A stretch of DNA of 64,000 nt from the NCBI GenBank assembly GCA_026932145.1, contig JAIXKT010000057.1, positions 25,241-89,240 of the forward strand, given 5' to 3'. Below, one piece after another: positions 53,021-64,000 of this stretch (positions within the stretch are counted from its first letter, which is position 1; each line of letters opens with the position of its first letter). The translations under genes and the position numbers were made by a program. Below the pieces are notes generated by a model. That model did no database searches, was not told the DNA's origin, and saw only the letters and a list, made by a program, of their open reading frames with translations. This DNA comes from Bacteroidia bacterium (GTDB lineage Bacteria; Bacteroidota; Bacteroidia; J057; JAIXKT01).

Positions 53021-55654
53021 ATGAATAGCAGTCAAATACGCAAAATATTTTTAGACTTTTTTGCCTCCAAAGGTCATCAAATTGTTCCCTCTGCTCCCTC
53101 CGTAAACCGAGATGACCCGACACTTCATTTCACTAATGCAGGGATGAATCAGTTTAAGTTGATTTTTACCGGCGACAAAGCCCCCGAACATCCCCGCGTA
53201 GCCAATACCCAAAAATGTATTCGCGTTTCCGGAAAACACAATGATTTAGAGGAAGTTGGCTACGATACTTACCACCACACTTTCTTTGAAATGCTTGGAA
53301 ATTGGTCTTTTGGGGATTATTTTAAACCGGAAGCTATTGCTTGGAGTTGGGAGCTTATTACCCAAATATACAAAATCAATCCTGAAAAATTATACGTAAC
53401 CGTTTTTGGCGGCGATGATTCAGAAGGCTTAGCGAGCGATAATGAAGCTATCGAGATATGGAAGCAATATTTACCTATTGATAGAATTTTAAAATTTTCT
53501 AAAAAAGATAATTTCTGGGAAATGGGCGACCAAGGCCCCTGCGGACCTTGTACCGAAATTCACATTGATTTAAGAAGTGATGAGGATATAGCCAAAGTAC
53601 CCGGGCATCTCATGGTGAATATAGGACACCCGGAAGTAATAGAAATCTGGAATATCGTTTTTATTCAATTTAACAGAAAAGCAAATGGAAATCTGGAAGC
53701 ACTGAGCAAAAAAAGCGTAGATACCGGAATGGGATTTGAACGGCTTTGTATGGTGCTGCAAAACAAAAAATCATCGTATGATTCCGATATTTTTTTACCC
53801 TTAAAAACGTTTTTAGAGGAAACTCTTGCTTGCCACTATGATAGGTCTGAGAAAGAATCTATTGCGATGCGAGTTGTAATGGACCATATTCGGATGATAA
53901 CTTTTGCAATTGCAGACGGCCAATTACCCTCCAATACCGGTGCAGGTTACGTTATCAGAAGAATACTGCGCAGAGCCTCTCGGTACGGTTTTAGTTACTT
54001 AAATCAAAAAAGACCATTTTTACACCGTTTAGTGCCTATTTTGGCCGATCAATTTGCAGATATATTTCCAGAAGTTATTCAACAACAGGATTTTATCAAA
54101 AAAATTATTGAAGAAGAAGAGCAAAACTTCCTGAATCGTTTGGCTCGAGGCTCCCAGATGTTTGAAGAATATATGGAAAAAAACAGCCCACAAAAAGTTA
54201 TTGAGGGTAGTTTTGCCTTTGAACTTTATGATACTTACGGATTTCCATTAGATTTAACCGAACTCATGGCCAAAGAAAATAATTGGTCAGTAGATCAAAT
54301 TCAATTTCAACGGTTATTAGACGAGCAGAAAAATCGAAGTAAAGATGCAGCTTTTATACAAGTATCTGATTGGCAAGGGAATATAAAGCAAGCAGAAACA
54401 ACTTTTGTGGGCTATGAGCAGCATTCTATTACCACCACTATTTTGCGCCATCGGCAAGTTAAAACAACAAAAGGCATTGAGTATCAGATAATTCTGGCAG
54501 AAACACCTTTTTATGCAGAAAGTGGTGGGCAAGTAGGCGATACCGGCACAATCGTTATTGGAAACCAGATTATCCATGTTTTAGATACGAAGAAAGAGTT
54601 AGACACTATTTTGCACATCACGGATTCCGTTCCTGCCCAAGAAGACCAAACCTGCATAGCAACTATTGATTCAGACCGTAGGGCAAAAATTAGTGCTAAT
54701 CATTCTGCTACCCATCTGCTACACGCCGCTTTGCGAAAAGTGTTGGGCACACACGTAGAACAACGCGGCTCTTTTGTTTCAGATAAACTATTACGATTCG
54801 ATTTTTCTCATTACAATAAACTCTCCAAAGAAGAAATAACCCAAGTAGAAACCTTTGTAAACCAAAGAATAGCCGATGCAATTATTTTAGAAGAACGCCG
54901 TAGCGTAGCTATGGAGGTTGCTAAAAACATGGGAGCTATTGCTCTTTTTGGGGAAAAATATGGAAATAGAGTTCGAGTTATCCGATTTGGGGCTGAGTTT
55001 TCAACAGAACTTTGCGGCGGATGCCATGTAAACAACACCCAAGAAATCCGTATCTTCAAGATAATCAGTGAATCCGCTATTGCAGCAGGCATCAGACGTA
55101 TAGAGGCCGTTACACATGAAGAAGCCAGAAGCTGGTATGAAAATCAGTTAGAACAAATTGAACAAGTAAAAAACATTCTTGGCAATCCCCAACACCTTGA
55201 AAAAGCTATTCAAGATTTACAAAATCTAACCAAACGCCAGCAATTTCTTTTAGAAAATGCCCAACATGAATTGATGCTCCATGAGCGCGATAGATTATTA
55301 ACCATTGCGCAAACAGCCCCTGTAGCATCTAAGTATCCGTTGGTTTTGGTTTCCCAAGAAACAAAGTTAAATACGGCTGATGCTGTAAAAAACCTTTGTT
55401 TTGAACTACGAAAAAATTCAAAGCAATCTGTATTCGTTATTGGCGCAGTCATTAACGAAAAACCGTTGTTGAGCATCGTATTTAGTGAAGATATTGTACC
55501 TACAACTGAATTAAGTGCCGTGCAGCTTGCAAAGGTATTATCCAAAGACATTCAAGGTGGCGGCGGCGGGCAGCCTTTTTATGCCACAGCCGGCGGGAAA
55601 AATATAGCCGGCATCCCAATAGCACTACAAAACGCCCACCAACTATGGTCTTAG
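53021..55654 (+). CDS. alaS: Alanyl-tRNA synthetase
   Basis: 877 residues, full length for the family. Charges tRNA-Ala with alanine. Class II core with HTFFEMLGNWSFGDYF (motif 2 region), GMGFERL (motif 3), the editing domain with the zinc-binding HSATHLLH and CGGCH motifs, and the C-terminal DHHA1 domain ending GGGGGQPFYATAGG. The start MNSSQIRKIFLDFFASKGH is typical. It overlaps kdsB by ten bases. Confidence 0.98.
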   Translation: MNSSQIRKIFLDFFASKGHQIVPSAPSVNRDDPTLHFTNAGMNQFKLIFTGDKAPEHPRVANTQKCIRVSGKHNDLEEVGYDTYHHTFFEMLGNWSFGDYFKPEAIAWSWELITQIYKINPEKLYVTVFGGDDSEGLASDNEAIEIWKQYLPIDRILKFSKKDNFWEMGDQGPCGPCTEIHIDLRSDEDIAKVPGHLMVNIGHPEVIEIWNIVFIQFNRKANGNLEALSKKSVDTGMGFERLCMVLQNKKSSYDSDIFLPLKTFLEETLACHYDRSEKESIAMRVVMDHIRMITFAIADGQLPSNTGAGYVIRRILRRASRYGFSYLNQKRPFLHRLVPILADQFADIFPEVIQQQDFIKKIIEEEEQNFLNRLARGSQMFEEYMEKNSPQKVIEGSFAFELYDTYGFPLDLTELMAKENNWSVDQIQFQRLLDEQKNRSKDAAFIQVSDWQGNIKQAETTFVGYEQHSITTTILRHRQVKTTKGIEYQIILAETPFYAESGGQVGDTGTIVIGNQIIHVLDTKKELDTILHITDSVPAQEDQTCIATIDSDRRAKISANHSATHLLHAALRKVLGTHVEQRGSFVSDKLLRFDFSHYNKLSKEEITQVETFVNQRIADAIILEERRSVAMEVAKNMGAIALFGEKYGNRVRVIRFGAEFSTELCGGCHVNNTQEIRIFKIISESAIAAGIRRIEAVTHEEARSWYENQLEQIEQVKNILGNPQHLEKAIQDLQNLTKRQQFLLENAQHELMLHERDRLLTIAQTAPVASKYPLVLVSQETKLNTADAVKNLCFELRKNSKQSVFVIGAVINEKPLLSIVFSEDIVPTTELSAVQLAKVLSKDIQGGGGGQPFYATAGGKNIAGIPIALQNAHQLWS

Positions 55655-56400
55655 CAAATCATATTGTTGGTATCATACCTGCCCGATACGCTTCCACAAG
55701 ATTTCCCGGTAAACCGTTAGCCGATATTGCCGGAAAATCAATGATAGCGCGTGTCTATGAGCGTGCCTCTATGGCTACTACCCTAAATTACTTAGTGGTA
55801 GCTACTGATGACGAAAGAATAGCTCAAGCCGTAAAACAATTTGGAGGAAACTATATTTTCACAAACCCAAACCACCAAAGCGGTACAGATAGAATTATCG
55901 AGGTAATGCAGCATTTCCCAAATAGTACATATTTTATTAATATTCAAGGAGATGAACCTTTTATTAACCCGAAAGATATAGAACAAGTTGTTGGTATTTT
56001 GAAAGATACCAATAATCCTTGTGTCGCTACTTTGGCCAGCCCTATTCGAGATAGCCAAATGCTTTTCCAAGAAAATAGCGTTAAAGTAGTGTTAGATAAG
56101 CAGAAACAAGCACTTTATTTTAGCCGTTCTCCGATACCATTTTCCAAAGAACCCCAAAAATTAATGAGCCAAAATTTCTTTTTAAAACATATCGGCTTAT
56201 ATGGCTACCATAGAATTTCTTTGCAAGAAATTTCTCAACTCCCTGTAAGTGAATTAGAAAAAGCTGAATCCTTGGAGCAGTTGCGTTGGTTAGAGGCGGG
56301 TATTCCCATTCGTGTTGGTATCACAGAAAACTACAGTACGGCTATTGACGTGCCGGAAGATATACAACGAGCTATTTTAAACCATCAAAAAGAGCTATAA
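55645..56400 (+). CDS. kdsB: 3-deoxy-manno-octulosonate cytidylyltransferase (CMP-Kdo synthetase)
   Basis: 251 residues. Activates Kdo with CTP for the inner core of lipopolysaccharide. Motifs: IIPARYASTRFPGKPLADI (nucleotide-binding loop), ATDDERIA, INIQGDEPFI, YFSRSPIPF and the end region ENYSTAIDVPEDI. Its start lies inside the last codons of alaS, so the two are co-transcribed. A strong bidirectional terminator follows. Confidence 0.96.
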   Translation: MVLANHIVGIIPARYASTRFPGKPLADIAGKSMIARVYERASMATTLNYLVVATDDERIAQAVKQFGGNYIFTNPNHQSGTDRIIEVMQHFPNSTYFINIQGDEPFINPKDIEQVVGILKDTNNPCVATLASPIRDSQMLFQENSVKVVLDKQKQALYFSRSPIPFSKEPQKLMSQNFFLKHIGLYGYHRISLQEISQLPVSELEKAESLEQLRWLEAGIPIRVGITENYSTAIDVPEDIQRAILNHQKEL

Positions 56401-56406
56401 AGATTT

Positions 56407-56449
56407 ATAAGTGAAGCGGGCAGTTCAAAAAACTGCCCGCTTCACTTAT
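56407..56449. terminator. Bidirectional intrinsic terminator between kdsB and a T9SS gene
   Basis: Perfect 19-bp arms at 56407-56425 and 56431-56449 with a five-base loop, GC-rich core GAAGCGGGCAG. It lies between two convergent genes and can serve both. Confidence 0.85.
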
Positions 56450-56462
56450 GTTATTTTGGTAT

Positions 56463-59400
56463 TTATCGCAATAATACAACTGTACCGAAACGCTCTGTTG
56501 GATTTTCACCGGAAATAGAAGTTGCTTTTATATGATAAGTATAAACTCCTTCAGGGCAATCTACGCCATTGTTACGGCCATCCCAATACAATATTCCATT
56601 TCCAGCATTGGAAAACACCGGTAATCCCCATCGGTCATAAACCACGATAGTGTATTCATAACCAACATGAGAAATCATTAATTGGTCATTTTTAGTGTCT
56701 CCATTTGGCGTAAAGACATTAGGGATAAACAAGCCGCCGGCTTCTCTAACTATGACGAGAACAGAATCTGTTGATTCGCAACCATTTAGGTCATAGGTGC
56801 GCATACGCACAAGATATTCTCCGGGAACGGCATAGGTAAATGGTGGAGGTGTTTGATCTCTTGAATCAATAGTGCTATCTCCGTCTATCCACCATTCGTA
56901 AAGTTGGCCTGAGAGTGGGCTGCTGTTATTAAAGGTTACTGTTGTGTTCGGAAGTGTTACGTCATTGGGTTCTGCGTAGATTTGGGCTTCCGGCTGCTGG
57001 GCAACTTCATAAGCATTATCAATTCGGAAAGTATCGCTGCAACCTGAAGAAGAAGTTGCCACCAAAGTAATGTTATATGTTCCTACTTCCCAATTTGTAA
57101 ACGTAGCATCTCTTGTAGTTAAGGTATCAGCAAAACCTTCTCTTAAACCGAAATCCCAAATATAGGTTGTGTTATTGTCTCCTCGCTCGTCTGTGGTATT
57201 GGTAACACTTACGATACCCGGCTTGCATATTTTCTCCTGATTTACAGTAAAGGAAGCACGTGGTCTGGCATTTACAAAAATGCTGAAACTTGTAGAGTCT
57301 TCACAAAGTCCATTATAGTTTTTGACTCGCAACTTAACAGTATATTGGCCTGTTTGCGTGTAAACATGAGAGGGTGAAGATTGTGTGCTGGTTGTTCCGT
57401 CTCCAAAATCCCAAAAACGCTGATAACCGCCGGAGCCGGCATCAAAAAATTCTACAGGAACATCTTCGCAGGGAATTTGATGTATTGCAATCACGGCAGT
57501 GGGTTTTTCAAAAACCTGTACAATGCTGTACTTTACAACAGTGTCAGCAAAAAACCGGTTAGATGCCCGTACAGTTACGGAATAGGAACCCGGGGCGTAT
57601 GTATGGCTTATCGTTAAATTAGTAGTAGAGTCAGAGGCTCCGTCCCCAAAATCCCAATGATAAATAGTAGGGTTCCCGAACAACACTTGTGCCGTAAAAT
57701 TAACGGTTAAACTTCCACACTCTTGTGTAGGGGCAAAAGTAAAATCAACGGCTAACGGCTGCGGAGTTACGGCATAAAGAGTTCTGGTAATTGTATCACG
57801 GCATCCTTGCATATTTTGAACAATTACCGTTATGGTGTAAGTCCCCTCTGTTCCATAACTCGTTGTAGAACTCACAATAGTATCCGAAGTGGTAAATTGG
57901 TTCGTTAAACTATTTCCAAAGTTCCAGAAATACGTTAGGGATTGGTTTGGATTTCCGTCAGAAGCTACAAAGGTGGTTATTGTTACGGGGTTTCCAATTA
58001 CTACTGTATCTGGGGCTTGCAGCGCATGAATATCTGGTTTGGGTAAAATTCCGTAAGCCGGCGTTGCAGTTACAGAATCTACGGTAAGGCAAGGATAATC
58101 CGGTATCATGGTTACAGTTACTACATCGCCGTTTTGCAAGTCGGTGGCTGTAAATCCGGCACCATGTGGCTGTCCGGGATAAGGAACTCCATTTTTCTTC
58201 CAGATAAAAATTGGATTAGCACCGCCATTAACGATGGAGGTTATCTGAAAATTAACAGGTACACCGGGGCAATTCGCCGGATTAGTGGCTATAGCAACAA
58301 CATCAGGAGTCAGTGTTGGAACAATATACAACCGCATAGTATCTGCTAACGACCAGCCACAGCAAGGAGTTTCAACTTGTAAGGTTACTACATAGGTTCC
58401 TACATTACTTAAAGAAGGCAAAGAAAGGTTAGCATTAGTTCCAGAAAAAGAAAATCCATTTGGGCCAGAAACTTGCCAGTTATAGTTAAGTGCGTTGGGA
58501 TATACGACATTTAGCTGTGGGGACGCGCCTGCGCAGAAAGTATCACGGCTGGTAGGGTTCTGTATGTTTGGTAGTGGGTTTGGCAACCCAATTTGAACAA
58601 ACGCTGTGTATCGAAATGTAATTCCGTTATAGTTTATGACGATATTTTTCTCTCCATTGGTAGTGAAATAGGTTTCTACTGTATCTCCAAATGCGAAAGC
58701 GGGTCTTGCGTTGCCGTCAAATCTCCATTCAATAATATCTGATGGCAAACTATTGGGGAATATGCAGATTACTTTTGCGTTTTGGCATACGGAATTTGAC
58801 ACGATGATAATTGGTTCTACGGGTGAACGTAAGGACATTGTATTTACGGGTTGGCCTCCATTTACGATGTCTTGGTATAGTGAGTATGTTGCTCCGTTGG
58901 CACCATTGCCGCCGTTGCCGCCTTTACCGCCATTGCCGCCTTTACCGCCATTGCCGCCTTTACCGCCTTCACAGCCTGAACCGCTAGAACCAACGGTAGT
59001 GCCGTCAAAGCCGCCGGTTCCGCCGGTTCCGCCATTACCGCCGCCAGTGCCCAATGCTGCAGTGCCCCCGATACCAGGTAACCCAGAAACTAATTGGCAG
59101 TCTCTGATAAAACCATTTTGCCCATTATTCCAGACAAATACCGAAAATGATGAGCCGCCGCCGGTTCCGGCTTTTCCGCCAAAGCCGCCTTGGCCACCTT
59201 CACCGCCGCCGCCGCCGCCAGCACCATGGCTGTTGTAAGTACCAACATTTACTGTGGTTATGATAATATCAATAGACTCTGGTATTAGGCCAATAGAACC
59301 GCCGCCGCCGCCGCCGCCGCCGCCGGCACCGGGTAAGCCATTTTGACCATCTGAGCCATCACCAGGCATAAAATATCCTCCTAAAAATTGATTATAACCG

Positions 59401-60419
59401 GAATTACCATTTGTTCCCGGATAGCCGTCTGCTCCGTCTCCCCCATCTTTGCCAGTGTTAATGGCATCATTGGATGGGCAAACCGTAAAGTATGTAGCTA
59501 AGTTTCCTAAGAAATTTGCCACTTCGGTAGCTGATAGCTGAACAGGGCATACATAATCATGTCTTCCGCCGTTTCCTCCGTATCCGGGTGTTGTGCCTCC
59601 GGTACCAATTCCGGGGTTTCCAACAAAGCCATCTTGGGCTATCGCCGGAGGGTCACATAAGCCGGAAAGTGGAGCATTGGTTCTACCCAAACCAATACCA
59701 CCATTACCACCGTCGCCCCCACGATTAGTGCCTACTGACCATGAAACACCGCCGGCACCGGCACCGTTATTTTGATTTGGATTAGAGCCGGCACATCTCC
59801 GGCAACCTAATTGCCCATTACCACCTGCAACGCCATTAGCAGCCACTGGTGTTACTACCCCATTCTGACCATCAGAAGCATTACCGGCTTCAATATAACA
59901 ACGGGAAAAATCATAATTCTGGCAATTATTTAGATACACGCCATAAGTGGACATCCCGTTTCCCGTTGCATTGGCTACATAAATATCTATATCACGTACC
60001 GAAAAATCTTTTTTTCCAATGCATTCAAAAGCGACCAATCGGCTGGGGTTTGTTTGAGGATTTTGAGCTGTTCGTAAAATCTTAGTTACTAAATTTGATT
60101 TTTTCTCCCAATTCAAAGGATCATAATCTCCATCTAATATCAAAGAGTCTTGCATCACAATCGGATTATTGATTGTATAGTTTCCAGATGCTAAACGAAT
60201 GATTGTAAACCCATTAGATGAGTTTGCTGTAGTTAATGCTGTTGCTAAACTGGCCGGATCTATTTGTGTACCAACGCCTGTACCCGTTGGAGTTACGTAA
60301 ACTATCTCCGATGAAGGCGTAGTAATACCGCAATTCTGCGCTTGGGTATTCCAAGTATTAACCCAAAATAACGTTAGTAATATGCAGCTAATCCTAAAAA
60401 GCCTATTTCGTAATATCAT
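56463..60419 (-). CDS. T9SS type B-sorted glycine-rich PKD-domain protein
   Basis: 1318 residues. Signal peptide (ending WNTQAQ), then a beta-helix-like domain (IVYVTPTGTGVG, NYTINNPIVMQ, LDGDYD, YGVYLNNCQNYDFSRCYIE) up to about 180. A Gly-rich region follows (about 180-511) with GGNGGKGG repeats and a CRRC pair, split by a short return to helix-like sequence (FSVFVWNNGQNGFIRDCQL). Ig-like and PKD modules occupy the rest (YHWDFGDGASDS and RFWDFGDGTTSTQSS are PKD signatures). The C-terminus (about 1230-1318; FIPNVFTPNGDTKND, then YDRWG) is a type B (CHU_C/gliding-associated) sorting domain. It starts 12 bases after the related upstream gene. Confidence 0.9.
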   Translation of the reverse strand: MILRNRLFRISCILLTLFWVNTWNTQAQNCGITTPSSEIVYVTPTGTGVGTQIDPASLATALTTANSSNGFTIIRLASGNYTINNPIVMQDSLILDGDYDPLNWEKKSNLVTKILRTAQNPQTNPSRLVAFECIGKKDFSVRDIDIYVANATGNGMSTYGVYLNNCQNYDFSRCYIEAGNASDGQNGVVTPVAANGVAGGNGQLGCRRCAGSNPNQNNGAGAGGVSWSVGTNRGGDGGNGGIGLGRTNAPLSGLCDPPAIAQDGFVGNPGIGTGGTTPGYGGNGGRHDYVCPVQLSATEVANFLGNLATYFTVCPSNDAINTGKDGGDGADGYPGTNGNSGYNQFLGGYFMPGDGSDGQNGLPGAGGGGGGGGGSIGLIPESIDIIITTVNVGTYNSHGAGGGGGGEGGQGGFGGKAGTGGGSSFSVFVWNNGQNGFIRDCQLVSGLPGIGGTAALGTGGGNGGTGGTGGFDGTTVGSSGSGCEGGKGGNGGKGGNGGKGGNGGNGANGATYSLYQDIVNGGQPVNTMSLRSPVEPIIIVSNSVCQNAKVICIFPNSLPSDIIEWRFDGNARPAFAFGDTVETYFTTNGEKNIVINYNGITFRYTAFVQIGLPNPLPNIQNPTSRDTFCAGASPQLNVVYPNALNYNWQVSGPNGFSFSGTNANLSLPSLSNVGTYVVTLQVETPCCGWSLADTMRLYIVPTLTPDVVAIATNPANCPGVPVNFQITSIVNGGANPIFIWKKNGVPYPGQPHGAGFTATDLQNGDVVTVTMIPDYPCLTVDSVTATPAYGILPKPDIHALQAPDTVVIGNPVTITTFVASDGNPNQSLTYFWNFGNSLTNQFTTSDTIVSSTTSYGTEGTYTITVIVQNMQGCRDTITRTLYAVTPQPLAVDFTFAPTQECGSLTVNFTAQVLFGNPTIYHWDFGDGASDSTTNLTISHTYAPGSYSVTVRASNRFFADTVVKYSIVQVFEKPTAVIAIHQIPCEDVPVEFFDAGSGGYQRFWDFGDGTTSTQSSPSHVYTQTGQYTVKLRVKNYNGLCEDSTSFSIFVNARPRASFTVNQEKICKPGIVSVTNTTDERGDNNTTYIWDFGLREGFADTLTTRDATFTNWEVGTYNITLVATSSSGCSDTFRIDNAYEVAQQPEAQIYAEPNDVTLPNTTVTFNNSSPLSGQLYEWWIDGDSTIDSRDQTPPPFTYAVPGEYLVRMRTYDLNGCESTDSVLVIVREAGGLFIPNVFTPNGDTKNDQLMISHVGYEYTIVVYDRWGLPVFSNAGNGILYWDGRNNGVDCPEGVYTYHIKATSISGENPTERFGTVVLLR
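58885..59880 (-). repeat. Glycine-rich coding region with an 18-bp minisatellite and a GGC run
   Basis: About 330 codons of Gly-rich sequence. Bases 58915-58968 are three near-identical 18-bp units (plus strand TTGCCGCCTTTACCGCCA) coding Gly-Gly-Lys-Gly-Gly-Asn. Bases 59299-59325 are a (GCC)n run coding consecutive glycines. Both are prone to in-frame length change. Confidence 0.85.
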
Positions 60420-60430
60420 TTGATTGTTTT

Positions 60431-63730
<3,300 letters not shown>

Positions 63731-64000
63731 TTGTAATTTTAAACTCAACTATTGAAACCGCGTAAAAATACAAACAAACTGTTTTTAGTTCTCACAAAAA
63801 ACTTTTTTAGTCAAAATTCCTTAGTTGAGTGGAGTTTTTTTTCTCATTCTTAGTGATTTTTTGGGTTCTGGCGAAAATTATACCAATCACAAAAACAATA
63901 TAACCTAAATTTGTTAATTTAGAGAAAAAACAAAAAAGAATAAATTGAGCCTGTTGCACGACAAAAAGAATAAAAATATTTAACTATTTGATTTTGAATT

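Noticed and set aside
58915..58968. Regular short repeats that could suggest a CRISPR array
   Set aside because: Units are contiguous without unique spacers, are in frame in a protein gene, and code GGKGGN. No cas genes are present.
63940..64000. Sequence GAGCCTGTTGCACGAC near the right edge that resembles the end of an insertion sequence
   Set aside because: Only one end could lie in the window, and no partner repeat or transposase can be seen.

Overview
The window comes from a member of the phylum Bacteroidota (class not resolved). The sequence evidence is consistent: many secreted proteins end in type A or type B sorting domains of the type IX secretion system (T9SS); lipoproteins and proteins of families largely known from this phylum are present (DUF3078, DUF2723/TMEM260-like, SDR-type threonine dehydrogenase, a large outer-membrane barrel-like protein); start codons lack Shine-Dalgarno sequences; and TAnnTTTG boxes, the -7 element of the Bacteroidota primary sigma factor, sit just upstream of many starts. 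Base composition is AT-rich, roughly 40 % GC by eye, except for GC-rich glycine-coding islands. I see no rRNA, tRNA, CRISPR array or prophage.

Layout. 1-2.6 kb: a two-component pair (the kinase is cut by the left edge) and a cation efflux transporter behind a perfect palindrome. 2.7-8.5 kb: a DUF3078 barrel, a catalytically degenerate M23/EnvC-like protein, and a cluster of epimerase, purD, an ECF-like sigma factor with an apparently duplicated region 2, and a small membrane protein. 8.7-12.0 kb: a Wza-like and a Wzc-like exopolysaccharide export/kinase pair. 12.2-15.7 kb: a tight operon of mlaE, mlaF, the diadenylate cyclase cdaA and an FtsX/LolE-type permease. 15.7-25.6 kb: a STAS protein, a triple-GEVED T9SS protein, pdhB, a small membrane protein and a very large unknown outer-membrane protein. 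25.8-29.6 kb: an acetyltransferase, an AT-rich minisatellite and a DUF2723 glycosyltransferase-like protein. 29.8-39.3 kb: a LytS-type kinase; an operon of threonine dehydrogenase, NarL-type regulator, phosphoheptose isomerase and DUF3467; an anti-sigma/STAS switch pair; a CtpA protease; and a LOG-family enzyme with a lytic transglycosylase. 39.3-42.3 kb: a TPR lipoprotein and two tandem paralogous lipoproteins of unknown family.

42.4-63.7 kb is the most unusual part. It holds three huge T9SS-secreted proteins (2585, 1318 and 1099 residues) that share one plan: an N-terminal surface domain with a right-handed beta-helix look, interrupted by 300 or more residues of Gly-Gly-X sequence, then Ig/PKD-type modules and a T9SS sorting domain. 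Between them lie an intact IS5-family (IS1031-like) insertion sequence with terminal repeats and a 3-bp target duplication, a secreted alpha/beta hydrolase, alaS and kdsB. The glycine repeats suggest a polyglycine-II-like packed domain in adhesins or matrix proteins; this is inference.

Taken together the genes mostly serve the cell envelope: Kdo and heptose for lipopolysaccharide, capsule export, lipid and lipoprotein trafficking, peptidoglycan remodelling, protein glycosylation and T9SS surface adhesins. No T9SS secretion machinery genes are in the window.
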